DNA from: CANQBR01 sp964641395 | GTDB lineage: Bacteria; Bacillota; Negativicutes; Acidaminococcales; Acidaminococcaceae | NCBI GenBank assembly: GCA_964641395.1 | Contig: CAZXKQ010000001.1 | Span: 51,075 to 115,074 of the forward strand | Direction of reading: 5' to 3' | DNA: 64,000 bases | Part shown: piece by piece, positions 50,577-58,200 of the stretch | Layout of the letters: every line of letters starts with the position of its first letter | Numbering within the stretch: position 1 is the stretch's first letter | Program-made: the position numbers and the translations under genes | Notes under the pieces: generated by a model | What the model was told of the DNA's origin: nothing | The model's input: only the letters and a program-made list of their open reading frames with translations | Databases searched by the model: none

Positions 50577-52196
50577 TTGTACAACCCCACGACAATTGCC
50601 GAACTGTTAAAAGCCAAGGAAGGCGAACAGATCCAATTTAAGGAGGCCAAGCACCGTTTTTCCTTCGAAGAGGCGACCAAATGCTGCTGTGGCCTGGCAA
50701 ATTGCGGCGGCGGCCAGCTGGTGTTCGGCATTAGTGACAAGCGCCCCCGCCAGGTGGTAGGGAGCGAGGCCTTTGCCCAACCAGAGCGCGTCAGGGAAGG
50801 CTTAATGGACAAATTGCGGGTGATGGTGGATTTTGCCCTGCTTGAGGAAGAGGGCAAGCGGGTCCTGCTGTTCAATGTGGCAGCACGCCCCCTCGGCCTG
50901 CCTGTACAGGTTGACGGAGTCGCCTGGTGGTATGCAGGAGACAGCCTTATCCCCATGCCTGAGGAGGTGAGGCGGAAGGTATACGCAGAAACCGGCCTTG
51001 ACTACTCCAGCAGCATCTGCCCCTCTGCCACCATGGCCGACTTAGAGGAGGGGGCAATTAATGCCTTTCGCGAAAAATGGGTAGAAAAGAGCGGCAACAG
51101 ACGGCTTCTGACCCTATCGGCTGAGCAACTCCTCTGCGATTGTGAAGCTATAACTGATGACGGCGTTACCTATGCCGCCCTTGTTTTGTTTGGTAAAAGG
51201 GAGGCTCTGAGAAGGTTTCTGCCCCAAGCCGAGTTAATTTTTGAGTATCGTTCAACAGACTTAGCCGGGCCGGCCAATCAAAGGGTAGAATTTCAAGAAG
51301 GTTTTTTCTCCTATTTTGATCGTCTGTGGGAACTGGTAAACCTGCGTAACGACAAACAGCACTACCAAACGGGCTTCTTCCTCGGCGACATTTCCACCTT
51401 CAATGAACGGGTTGTCAGGGAGGCCATCCTAAACGCCGTAAGCCACCGTAGCTACCAGATGGGTGGCAGCGTCTTTGTCAAGCAGTACCGGGAAAGGCTC
51501 ACTGTGGAGAGCCCCGGCGGCTTCCCCATCGGCATCTCCCTGTCCAACATCTTGAACAGACAGCTGCCCCGCAACCGGCGCATTGTGGAGATCCTAGCCC
51601 TCTGCGGACTGGTAGAGCGCTCAGGCCAGGGCATGAACCTCATGTATGAATTGAGCGTTAAAGAAGGCAAAGAACTGCCAGACTTTACCGGAACTGACGA
51701 CAGTTTTGTCAGCCTTACCTTGCACGGCTTAGTGCTAGACCCCCGCATGCTGGCCCTGCTGAAGCAGATAGGCGCCAAACGCATGGAGCTGCTTTCCACT
51801 GAGGCCCTCCTGGTCATCAATGCCCTCTACCGAGGAAGGCCTCTTGCCAAGAATCTCCGCCCCTGCCTTAAACGGCTGACAGAGATGGGCATCGTGGAGC
51901 AGATGGGGTCTAATAAGTACGTCTTGGCTAGGGGCTTGTACGCTGCTGCAGGGAAGGCCGGCGTCCATACCCGCAGGGTGGGCCTTGACAGGGGCACGAA
52001 TAAAGAATTGCTCTTTAGGCACATCCGTGAAAAAGGCTCCCAGGGCGCACCCTTTAAAGAATTACAGCAGGTGCTGCCAGGGCATAACCGCAGGCAGATT
52101 CACAGTTTGCTGGACGAGCTGCGCAGGGAGGAACGCATTTACTGCGCAGGCAGGACCAGTGCGGCTAAGTGGTTTATTGTGCGGTTAGGGGAGTAA
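50577..52196 (+). CDS. AlbA_2 (Schlafen-type) / GHKL ATPase / winged-helix protein, copy 1
   Basis: The 539-residue protein belongs to the family often labelled putative transcriptional regulator with a Schlafen AlbA_2 domain (COG2865 type). AlbA_2 spans about 1-115 (EGEQIQFKEAKHRF, CGGGQLVFGISDKRP), a GHKL-like ATPase region about 280-380 (VREAILNAVSHRSYQMGG, ERLTVESPGGFPIG, ERSGQGMNLMYE), and two helix-turn-helix-like segments follow, the last near 480-535. It uses a TTG start at 50577 after GGAGGGAG; no better ATG exists. It is a different subfamily from copies 2 and 3 and is longer. Whether it regulates, or defends against phage, cannot be told. Confidence 0.82.
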   Translation: MYNPTTIAELLKAKEGEQIQFKEAKHRFSFEEATKCCCGLANCGGGQLVFGISDKRPRQVVGSEAFAQPERVREGLMDKLRVMVDFALLEEEGKRVLLFNVAARPLGLPVQVDGVAWWYAGDSLIPMPEEVRRKVYAETGLDYSSSICPSATMADLEEGAINAFREKWVEKSGNRRLLTLSAEQLLCDCEAITDDGVTYAALVLFGKREALRRFLPQAELIFEYRSTDLAGPANQRVEFQEGFFSYFDRLWELVNLRNDKQHYQTGFFLGDISTFNERVVREAILNAVSHRSYQMGGSVFVKQYRERLTVESPGGFPIGISLSNILNRQLPRNRRIVEILALCGLVERSGQGMNLMYELSVKEGKELPDFTGTDDSFVSLTLHGLVLDPRMLALLKQIGAKRMELLSTEALLVINALYRGRPLAKNLRPCLKRLTEMGIVEQMGSNKYVLARGLYAAAGKAGVHTRRVGLDRGTNKELLFRHIREKGSQGAPFKELQQVLPGHNRRQIHSLLDELRREERIYCAGRTSAAKWFIVRLGE

Positions 52197-52306
52197 GCAA
52201 GCCCCTGTTCCTCCCCCGACTTATCCCCTTACTTGACCCAAACTTGTCCCTAACTTGTCCGCAACTTGTCCCTTGCTTGTCCTCTTTTGACCCTCAACTC
52301 ACGCTT

Positions 52307-52336
52307 TTGCTCTACGCCCTGCAACTTATGTATAAT
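52307..52336 (+). promoter_or_regulatory. Module C promoter
   Basis: TTGCTC, 18 bases, TATAAT, as in the other modules. Confidence 0.6.
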
Positions 52337-52342
52337 AGTGTG

Positions 52343-52370
52343 AAAATAGCCCCATAATAGGGCTATTTTT
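52343..52370 (+). terminator. Module C hairpin, terminator-like
   Basis: AAAATAGCCC pairs perfectly with GGGCTATTTT around CATAATA, followed by T and GCATAAA. Where modules A and B have G-T pairs, this copy has Watson-Crick pairs, so base changes preserve the stem. Confidence 0.65.
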
Positions 52371-52644
52371 GCATAAATGTATAGCGGGCCAAGCTCGGCC
52401 GGCCCGCTGCCTTGTCCCTAACTTGTCCCCAACTTGTCCGTAACAGTCAGCAAATACCGCCTAAATAACCCCTTATCTGCAAGGGGAATTTCCTCTCTTG
52501 CCTAGAACACAGGGCAAACTTGTCCCCCAACTTGTCCCCTGGGCAGCCTAACTTGTCTTTGGTGTACAAGGCGGCCGCCCTGTACTATATTCAGTTTTTA
52601 TGCTTCCCTCCTGCATCCAGGGCTGCTAGTGACAACTGGGTAAG

Positions 52645-52679
52645 TGACAAAAATGTCATCTCAGGTGACAAAAATGTCA
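52645..52679. repeat. Palindrome pair P4-P5, probable operator of AlbA_2 gene 2
   Basis: TGACAAAAATGTCA at 52645-52658 and 52666-52679, 21 bases apart. The second copy contains the -35 (GTGACA) and half the spacer of the promoter at 52665-52693, the usual position of a repressor site. Confidence 0.85.
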
Positions 52680-52693
52680 CTTTATGGTACAAT
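52665..52693 (+). promoter_or_regulatory. Promoter of AlbA_2 gene 2
   Basis: GTGACA, 17 bases, TACAAT, 31 bases before the ATG at 52725; embedded in palindrome P5. Confidence 0.75.
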
Positions 52694-52724
52694 GAGACCA
52701 ACGGCAAGAAAGAGAGGACGGGTT

Positions 52725-54059
52725 ATGAACCTAGGGAAGGAAACAGAAACTCTGGAATTTAAAAAGACCACCGGCGAAATGAAGGAGGCCATGATCTCTA
52801 TAGCGGCCATCTTGAATAAGCACGGCGTGGGCACCCTCTATTTCGGTGTAAAGCCCAATGGATCCGTAGTGGGACAGACTGTAGCCGAGTCTTCCCTCAG
52901 GGCTGTGTCCCGGGCGGTGTACGAAAGTATAAGGCCCCAAATCTACCCTGCCATTGAAGAAGTAGTCCTTGAGGATAGGCACCTAATCAAGGTGGAGTTT
53001 GCTGGCAGTAACACCCCCTATTCTGCGGCAGGCAGGTACTACCTGCGCACTGCCGACGAGGATCGGGAGGTGACGCCGGAGGAACTGAGGACTTTTTTCA
53101 TCGCCAACGAATATAGGGAAAAATGGGAAAACTCCCCCTCCTCCGCCACCCTGCAGCAGGTGGATAGGGCTGCGGTGAAGGCCTTTTGGCAGAAGGCCGT
53201 CAGCGCTGGGCGCATGCCTCCGGGGCGGTACACCTGCCCCATCATCCTCAAAAGGTACGGCCTAGTGGCTGAAGAGAGGCTCACTCAGGCCGGGGAGCAC
53301 CTCTTCGGCAGCACCCAGCCGGTCACCTTGAAGGCCGCCGTCTTCGCCACCGATGAGAAACTCACCTTTCTGGACATGAAGCTCTTCGAGGACAACATCT
53401 ACAACCTGCTAAGGGCGGCAGAGGCCTACATTTTGCAGAACATCCGCTGGAGTAACGAAATCATCGGTTTCCAAAGGGTGGAGACTCCTGAGATCCCTGT
53501 GGCGGTCATCAGGGAGGTGCTAGCCAATAGCTTTGCTCACGCAGTTTACAACAGTCCCACCAGGCACGAAGTCTGCATTCATCCTGGGATGATAACAGTC
53601 TACAGCCCCGGCCCCTATGCCAGTGCGCATAAGCCGGAAGACTACGTAAAGGGCAACTATGAATCGGTTATACGCAACGCTACCATTGCCAAAATACTGT
53701 ACCTAAACAAGTCCATTGAGCAGTTCGGCAGCGGCTTTAAGCGCATTGACAGCCTCTGTAAGGACGCCTCGGTCCGCTATTCCTACCAGAGCAGTTCCCA
53801 AGGCTTTAAGTTCATCCTCTACAGGAACCCGCTGCCCGGCGACTTGTCCGGCATCTCTTTAAACGGAACTTTGAATGGGACCGAGATCTCCGTCCTGGCC
53901 ATCTTGAAGAAGAAGCCGGCTGCTACCCGGGAGGAAATTGCCGGGATGATTTCCAAGACGGTGCGCACAGTTCAGAGGGCGTTGGCTTCCTTAAAGGATA
54001 AGGGCTACATCCAACGGACCGATTCTAAGCAAGATGCCGGCTGGGAGGTTGTAAAGTGA
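52725..54059 (+). CDS. AlbA_2 (Schlafen-type) / GHKL ATPase / winged-helix protein, copy 2
   Basis: The 444-residue protein has an AlbA_2 domain at about 1-125 (ETLEFKKTTGEMKEAMISIAAILNKHG, YFGVKPNGSVVGQ), a GHKL-like ATPase part at about 245-385 (VAVIREVLANSFAHAVYNSP, GMITVYSPGPY, EQFGSGFKRIDSLC) and a C-terminal winged helix (TREEIAGMISKTVRTVQRALASLKDKGYIQR). SLNGTLNGTE is a short repeat before the helix. ATG 52725 matches the start of copy 3. The stop codon is the first three bases of palindrome P6. The likely operator on its own promoter suggests autoregulation (inference). Confidence 0.85.
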   Translation: MNLGKETETLEFKKTTGEMKEAMISIAAILNKHGVGTLYFGVKPNGSVVGQTVAESSLRAVSRAVYESIRPQIYPAIEEVVLEDRHLIKVEFAGSNTPYSAAGRYYLRTADEDREVTPEELRTFFIANEYREKWENSPSSATLQQVDRAAVKAFWQKAVSAGRMPPGRYTCPIILKRYGLVAEERLTQAGEHLFGSTQPVTLKAAVFATDEKLTFLDMKLFEDNIYNLLRAAEAYILQNIRWSNEIIGFQRVETPEIPVAVIREVLANSFAHAVYNSPTRHEVCIHPGMITVYSPGPYASAHKPEDYVKGNYESVIRNATIAKILYLNKSIEQFGSGFKRIDSLCKDASVRYSYQSSSQGFKFILYRNPLPGDLSGISLNGTLNGTEISVLAILKKKPAATREEIAGMISKTVRTVQRALASLKDKGYIQRTDSKQDAGWEVVK

Positions 54060-54091
54060 CAAAAATGTCATCTCAGGTGACAAAAATGTCA
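54057..54091. repeat. Palindrome pair P6-P7 at the end of AlbA_2 gene 2
   Basis: TGACAAAAATGTCA at 54057-54070 and 54078-54091, again 21 bases apart; the first TGA is the stop codon of the gene. The following CTTTAATTGTCAC is the same as after P1-P2, so this segment and the start of module A derive from the same ancestor. Confidence 0.85.
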
Positions 54092-54297
54092 CTTTAATTG
54101 TCACTTTCCTTCCGTTACTCCTCCAACTTGTCCCCTTACTTGACCCAAACTTGTCCCTAAAATTTTTATAAATCTTGCATAATATGGCCGATATGCAGAA
54201 ATTCGCCCTGCTATTCGTATAAATATGGGAAACTTGTCTCTAACTTGTCCGCAACTTGTCCCTTGCTTGTCCCTCTTTGGGGCCTCAGCCTCCACTT

Positions 54298-54327
54298 TTG
54301 CTCCCTGCTCTGTAGAGCATGTATAAT
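54298..54327 (+). promoter_or_regulatory. Module D promoter
   Basis: TTGCTC, 18 bases, TATAAT; the spacer sequence has changed from the other modules but its length and both hexamers are kept. Confidence 0.65.
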
Positions 54328-54333
54328 ATCGAG

Positions 54334-54361
54334 AAAATAGCCTTATAATGGGGCTATTTTT
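54334..54361 (+). terminator. Module D hairpin, terminator-like
   Basis: AAAATAGCC pairs perfectly with GGCTATTTT around TTATAATGG, followed by T and GCATAA. Confidence 0.65.
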
Positions 54362-54673
54362 GCATAACTATATAGCTGGCCAGGCTCAGCCCGGCCCCTG
54401 TCTTGTCCCTAACTTATCCCTCAACTTGTCCGCAATGTGCAGTATATCCTGCCTAAATACCCCCTCACCTGCAAGAGAAAGTGCCGCTCTTGGCCTGCAC
54501 ACAGGGCAAGCTTGTCCCCTAACTTGTCCCTCACCTTGTCCCCTGAGCAGCCTAACTTGTCCTCAACGGACGAGGCAGCCGCCCTGGACTATATTCAGTA
54601 TTTATGCAAAGACAGGAAGGGGCCGTCCTGCCGGCGGAAGGGCTTCTTGCCCATCATCTGTCTGATGGACGGC

Positions 54674-54702
54674 TTGACTTTTTCTCTTGGACAGGGTAAA
54701 AT
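54674..54702 (+). promoter_or_regulatory. Promoter of AlbA_2 gene 3
   Basis: TTGACT, 17 bases, TAAAAT, 31 bases before the ATG at 54734 (same distance as in copy 2). The -10 overlaps the palindrome at 54698-54721. Confidence 0.78.
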
Positions 54703-54721
54703 GTCCATGATAGGACATTTT
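54698..54721. repeat. 24-base palindrome, probable operator of AlbA_2 gene 3
   Basis: AAAATGTCC (54698-54706) and GGACATTTT (54713-54721) are perfect 9-base arms with a 6-base spacer, overlapping the -10 of the gene 3 promoter. The half-site TGTCC is shared with the CTTGTCC units and resembles TGTCA of the 14-base palindrome. Confidence 0.8.
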
Positions 54722-54733
54722 GGAGGCAGTCAT

Positions 54734-56065
54734 ATGAATATCGGCAGGGAAAACGAATTCATCGAGTTCAAAAGGTCGACTTCTGAGACCAAAGAAGCCA
54801 TCATCTCCATTGCCAGCATCTTGAACAAGCATGGGAAGGGTACCATCTATTTTGGCGTGCAGGATAACGGCGACGTGGTGGGCCAGGAACTGGGAAAGGA
54901 TACGGAAAGGAAGCTCTCCCGGGACATAAGGGAAAATATCAAGCCTTCCCTCTGGTATGAGGTGCAGACGAAGCAGACAGACGACGGCAGGTTCTTTATC
55001 GAAGTTGCTTTCAGCGGTGCAAATGCCCCCTACGCAGCTTACGGAAGATATTTTCAACGCTTTGCGGACGAGGACAGGCAGATAGCCGACGCTGAGTTGG
55101 AGCGCCTGTTCCGGCTACGGCAGAAAGATTACTCTGCCTGGGAAGACACCCCCTCCTCTGAGGGCCTGGCCGTTATTGATGAAAGGCTCTTACAAAGGGT
55201 CATAGCCGCGGGAAACGAGAGCGGCAGGCTCAGGTACGACTATACCGCCGCAGCGGCCCTGCTGTCCAAGCTAGGCCTGTACAATCCTGACACAGGCCTG
55301 CTCACCAACGCCGGAAACGTACTGTTTTCTGCCCAGCGCCCTGTTTTGTTAAAAACGGCGGTCTATGCTTCAGAGACAAGGTTGACCTTTCTCAAGCTCA
55401 ATCACTTTGAAGGCAACGTCTTTGAATGCATAGAGGAAGGCATCTCCTTCATTATGTCCGCCATTAATTGGCGCATCGTCCTAAATGGAAGCCCACAACG
55501 GAGGGAAGAGCCGGAAATACCCCAGGCGGCCATCCGGGAGATAGTGGTCAACGCCTTCGCCCACGGTTGCTACTTTGCCAACACCGCCTTCACCATCGAG
55601 GTGTTCAGCGACAGGGTGCTGATCTACAGCCCGGGCCTCTTCCCCAACGGGTATAGGCCGGAGGACTTCGCCAATAAGGCCGCAGAACCCATCATGCTCA
55701 ACCCTAAGATCGTGAAGGTGCTTTTTACGGCAGCGCTGATAGAGTCCTTTGGCACAGGCTATGAGAGGACCTTCGCCGCCTGCAGGGAAGCCGGGGTGGC
55801 CTATTCCTACGAAAATACGAAAACCGGCTTCCGCTTCGTCTTCCACCGCCCTCTCGGTCATAGGACGGTTCCAGAGCTGACCAAGACGGAAGAGACAGTT
55901 TACCAGTGCTTGAAGGAAAGGGACTATCTGACCATCGCCCAGCTGGCGCCCCAAATCGGCAGGTCGGAAAAGACCGTTTACCGGGCCCTGAAGGGCCTGA
56001 AAGCAAAGGGCTGCCTCCAAAGGGAGGGTAGCGATGTAAACGGGTACTGGAAGTTCCTTCGTTAG
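54734..56065 (+). CDS. AlbA_2 (Schlafen-type) / GHKL ATPase / winged-helix protein, copy 3
   Basis: The 443-residue paralog of copy 2: MNIGRENEFIEFKRSTSETK, ISIASILNKHGKGTIYFGVQ, then RYFQRFADEDRQIADAELE, ATPase part IPQAAIREIVVNAFAHGCYF, DRVLIYSPGLFPNGYRPEDF, ESFGTGYERTFAAC, and a winged helix (IAQLAPQIGRSEKTVYRALKGLKAKGCLQR). ATG 54734 lies 8 bases after GGAGG. Same length and domain order as copy 2, but with a different operator, so the two may be regulated by different proteins or have diverged in DNA specificity together with their site. Confidence 0.85.
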   Translation: MNIGRENEFIEFKRSTSETKEAIISIASILNKHGKGTIYFGVQDNGDVVGQELGKDTERKLSRDIRENIKPSLWYEVQTKQTDDGRFFIEVAFSGANAPYAAYGRYFQRFADEDRQIADAELERLFRLRQKDYSAWEDTPSSEGLAVIDERLLQRVIAAGNESGRLRYDYTAAAALLSKLGLYNPDTGLLTNAGNVLFSAQRPVLLKTAVYASETRLTFLKLNHFEGNVFECIEEGISFIMSAINWRIVLNGSPQRREEPEIPQAAIREIVVNAFAHGCYFANTAFTIEVFSDRVLIYSPGLFPNGYRPEDFANKAAEPIMLNPKIVKVLFTAALIESFGTGYERTFAACREAGVAYSYENTKTGFRFVFHRPLGHRTVPELTKTEETVYQCLKERDYLTIAQLAPQIGRSEKTVYRALKGLKAKGCLQREGSDVNGYWKFLR

Positions 56066-56216
56066 GAGCCCAGCCTAGATCGGCTAGCTGGAACAAAGGC
56101 CGGCTCTGCGCCCTCCAAAACGAGGAAGCCTGGCAGAACAGGCCTTCCCTTTCGCAGTCGCCCTCATCATATTAGGATCTCAGGCTATTTAGAGCTTAAG
56201 GAGGTTGTGATCATTT

Positions 56217-57221
56217 ATGAAGAAACGTCTACTGAACAACCTAGTGGTGTCGGAGGTGGGCATGGGCTGCATGGGCCTGTCTCACGGTTACGGGGAGATC
56301 CCCGACGAGCGGAGCAGCATCGAAGCCCTCCAGGCCGCCTACGAAGCTGGCTGCACCTTCTTCGATACGGCAGAGGCCTACAGCCCCAACCTGCAGGGAA
56401 AGGGCCACAACGAGCTCATCATCGGCAAGGCCCTCAAGGCCTGCCGCCAGGAGGTGGTGCTGGCCACCAAGCTCCACGCCACCGTCCAGGAGTATCAGGA
56501 AAAGGGGATCTACCAGCTGCTGAAGGAGCACCTGGCCGCCTCCCTGGCCAGGCTGCAGACGGACTACGCCGACCTTTACTACCTCCACCGGGTGGACAGG
56601 GCCGTCCCTGTGGAAGAGGTGGCTGCAGGCATGGGCCGCCTCCTCCAGGAGGGCCTGATCCGGGGCTGGGGCCTCTCCCAGGTGGACGTGGACACCATAG
56701 CCAAGGCCCAGGCCGTCACCCCCCTGGCCGCCATCCAGAACATCTACTCCATGGTGGAGCGCACCAGCGAGGAGAAGGTCATCCCCTACTGCCTGGAGCA
56801 CAACATCGGCTTCGTGCCCTTCTCCCCTGTGGCCAGCGGCCTGCTCTCCGGCAAGGTCACCAAGGAGACGGACTTCTCCCACAGCGATGACGTGAGAAAG
56901 TACGTGCCCCAGCTGGCCAAGGACAACATCGAGGCCAACGGGCCCATCCTGGCCCTGCTGGCGGAGTATGCGGCCAAGAAGCAGGCCACCATGGCCCAGC
57001 TCTCCCTGGCCTGGATGCTGTACAAGTATCCTAACGTGGTGCCCATCCCCGGCTCTAAGAACAAGGGGCGGATTTTGGAAAACCTTCAGGCCAGCCAGGT
57101 CATCCTGTCTAAAGAGGAGTTTGACAAGCTGGACGCAGCCCTGGCGGCCATACCCCTAAAGGGCGTGCGGGGGCACGTGGAGTTCCAAGGGGACAGCATG
57201 AGCAACTGGGGGAAGAAGTAG
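56217..57221 (+). CDS. Aldo/keto reductase
   Basis: The 334-residue NADPH-dependent oxidoreductase has the catalytic tetrad: Asp in TFFDTAEAYSP with Tyr in the same motif, Lys in LATKLH, His in LYYLHRVD. The C-terminal cofactor loop IPGSKNKGRILENL is of the AKR11/AKR13 type. Starts with MKKRLLNNLVVSEVGMGCMGLS behind AAGGAGG. Substrate unknown. GC-rich codon use like the core genome, unlike the repeat region before it. Confidence 0.92.
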   Translation: MKKRLLNNLVVSEVGMGCMGLSHGYGEIPDERSSIEALQAAYEAGCTFFDTAEAYSPNLQGKGHNELIIGKALKACRQEVVLATKLHATVQEYQEKGIYQLLKEHLAASLARLQTDYADLYYLHRVDRAVPVEEVAAGMGRLLQEGLIRGWGLSQVDVDTIAKAQAVTPLAAIQNIYSMVERTSEEKVIPYCLEHNIGFVPFSPVASGLLSGKVTKETDFSHSDDVRKYVPQLAKDNIEANGPILALLAEYAAKKQATMAQLSLAWMLYKYPNVVPIPGSKNKGRILENLQASQVILSKEEFDKLDAALAAIPLKGVRGHVEFQGDSMSNWGKK

Positions 57222-57244
57222 AAGAGGCTGCAAACGGCAGCCTG

Positions 57245-57523
57245 TTGCGGCTGCTGTCCGTCCTCCTGTCCCCCCGGCTGAGCGTAGAGGAGAAGTTGCG
57301 AGTGGCGGAAGGTGAATGCCGCCTGCCTATGACGCTAAGACTGAAGGAGGAGTTGAAAGAGATGTGCGATTTAAGCAAAGGCATCAGGAGGAGGGGCGTA
57401 GAGGAAGGCATCGCCCTCTCCCTCAAGAACTTGATGAAGACCATGCACCTGACCCTGGAAGAAGCCATGGAGGCCCTGCAGGTACCCCCGGCCGAACGGC
57501 CTAAGTTTGCCAAAATGCTCTAG
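57245..57523 (+). pseudogene. Rpn-family nuclease/transposase C-terminal remnant
   Basis: About 92 codons read LLSVLLSPRLSVEEKLRVAE, LPMTLRLKEELKEMCDLSKG, and SLKNLMKTMHLTLEEAMEAL: the C-terminal third of Rpn-family (PD-(D/E)xK, recombination-promoting) proteins. The nuclease domain is absent; the same frame continues back into the aldo/keto reductase gene, so the upstream part was lost or replaced. The TTG at 57245 is not a convincing start. It shares the LM.T..L..EQAM.AL..P..ER.K.AK.L ending with the two small genes at 49.2-49.8 kb. Confidence 0.65.
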
Positions 57524-57617
57524 AGCCTGCCAGCCGCCAGCCAGGGACGGTCGGTACCGCCCCCGCTGCTCCCTCCGTACAGCTGCCCAGGCCCTCTAAG
57601 GCTAGAAAAGGTTACAA

Positions 57618-57653
57618 GCCCCCGGCTGCCATCCTGGCGGCGGGGGCCTTTTT
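57618..57653 (+). terminator. Terminator after the Rpn remnant
   Basis: GCCCCCGGCTGCC pairs with GGCGGCGGGGGC (small imperfections), then CTTTTT. Confidence 0.85.
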
Positions 57654-57787
57654 CTGCCCAGGCTGCCCTGCCAGCCCCAGTCCCTGGGAGAGGCGAGAAA
57701 AAAGAATGGAAAAAGCCCCGGGGCTATGCTAGAATTTTAAGTGGCCCTGCCAGAGGGCCGAAGGCAAAATCCGTGGGAGGAAAGGCT

Positions 57788-58177
57788 ATGAAGCATAAAG
57801 TGAAAGTCACCGTCATCGACAAAAAGCTCTACCCTGACCTGCAGGCCCGCTACTGCGCCGACCCCCAGTCCGGCCCCTGCCCCTGCTACAACGTAGGGGA
57901 TGAATTCATCTTTGAGCGGGACGGGGACAGGGACCACTTCTGGCACGGCGGCCTCGGCACCCTGGTGAAGACCGCCGCAGACCCGGACAGCGTAGCCGGC
58001 GGCCCCAAGCTGCCCTTCTGCTCCGAGGCCTGGGACGCTATCGCCCGCTACATCTACGCCGGCCTCCAGGGAGGCTCCATCATGAAGGGCTGGATGAGGG
58101 AGGAGAACACCATGATCTGCTGCTGCTCTGACGGCACCCGGCCGGTGATCTTCAAAATAGAGCGCATCGACTACTAG
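57788..58177 (+). CDS. TIGR04076-type protein
   Basis: The 129-residue cysteine-rich protein has KHKVKVTVIDKKLYPDLQARY, CPCYNVGDEFIFER, FCSEAWDAIARYIYAGLQGGSI and MICCCSDGTRPVIFKIERID, a pattern of the TIGR04076 family, whose function is not established. ATG 57788 follows GGGAGGAA by 8 bases; GTG 57773 is less likely. A cofactor or metal may be bound by the cysteines. It lies 23 bases before the YedK-type gene and could share its transcript. Confidence 0.75.
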   Translation: MKHKVKVTVIDKKLYPDLQARYCADPQSGPCPCYNVGDEFIFERDGDRDHFWHGGLGTLVKTAADPDSVAGGPKLPFCSEAWDAIARYIYAGLQGGSIMKGWMREENTMICCCSDGTRPVIFKIERIDY

Positions 58178-58200
58178 GGCGCGGGAGCGAGGTGGCTGCA

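Larger units (their letters stand above)
52200..52620. repeat. Non-coding repeat module C
   Basis: The third module has the same order: AACTTGTCCNN cluster (about 52218-52292), promoter, hairpin, clusters at about 52413-52445 and 52514-52560, then GGCGGCCGCCCTG/CTATATTCAG. It lacks the 83-base piece that in module A separates two identical AACTTGTCCCT units (48447 and 48530), as if lost by recombination between them. It precedes the gene at 52725. Confidence 0.85.
54092..54620. repeat. Non-coding repeat module D
   Basis: The fourth module: AACTTGTCCNN clusters at about 54122-54154, 54231-54273, 54401-54431 and 54509-54560, an altered mini-hairpin (GCAG/CTGC, near 54197-54213), promoter and hairpin, and the terminal CTTGTCC-TCAAC-GGACGAG imperfect inverted pair with GGCAGCCGCCCTGGACTATATTCAG. 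It precedes the gene at 54734. It is the most diverged copy. Confidence 0.83.

Noticed and set aside
48423..54574. CRISPR array
   Set aside because: Units are only 11 bases with no spacers of constant length, and no cas genes are present.
48653..54665. Plus-strand frames through the modules (VPNLS..NLSAMCS...KAAALDYIQFLC)
   Set aside because: Frame is not kept in module C and the 11-base period does not fit codons. The tail segment AAALDYIQ is conserved enough that a residual coding origin cannot be fully excluded.
57706..57736. Extended -10 promoter (TGCTAGAAT) before the TIGR04076-type gene
   Set aside because: The -35 is poor and the GCCCCGGGGC palindrome next to it confuses the assignment; not listed as a feature.
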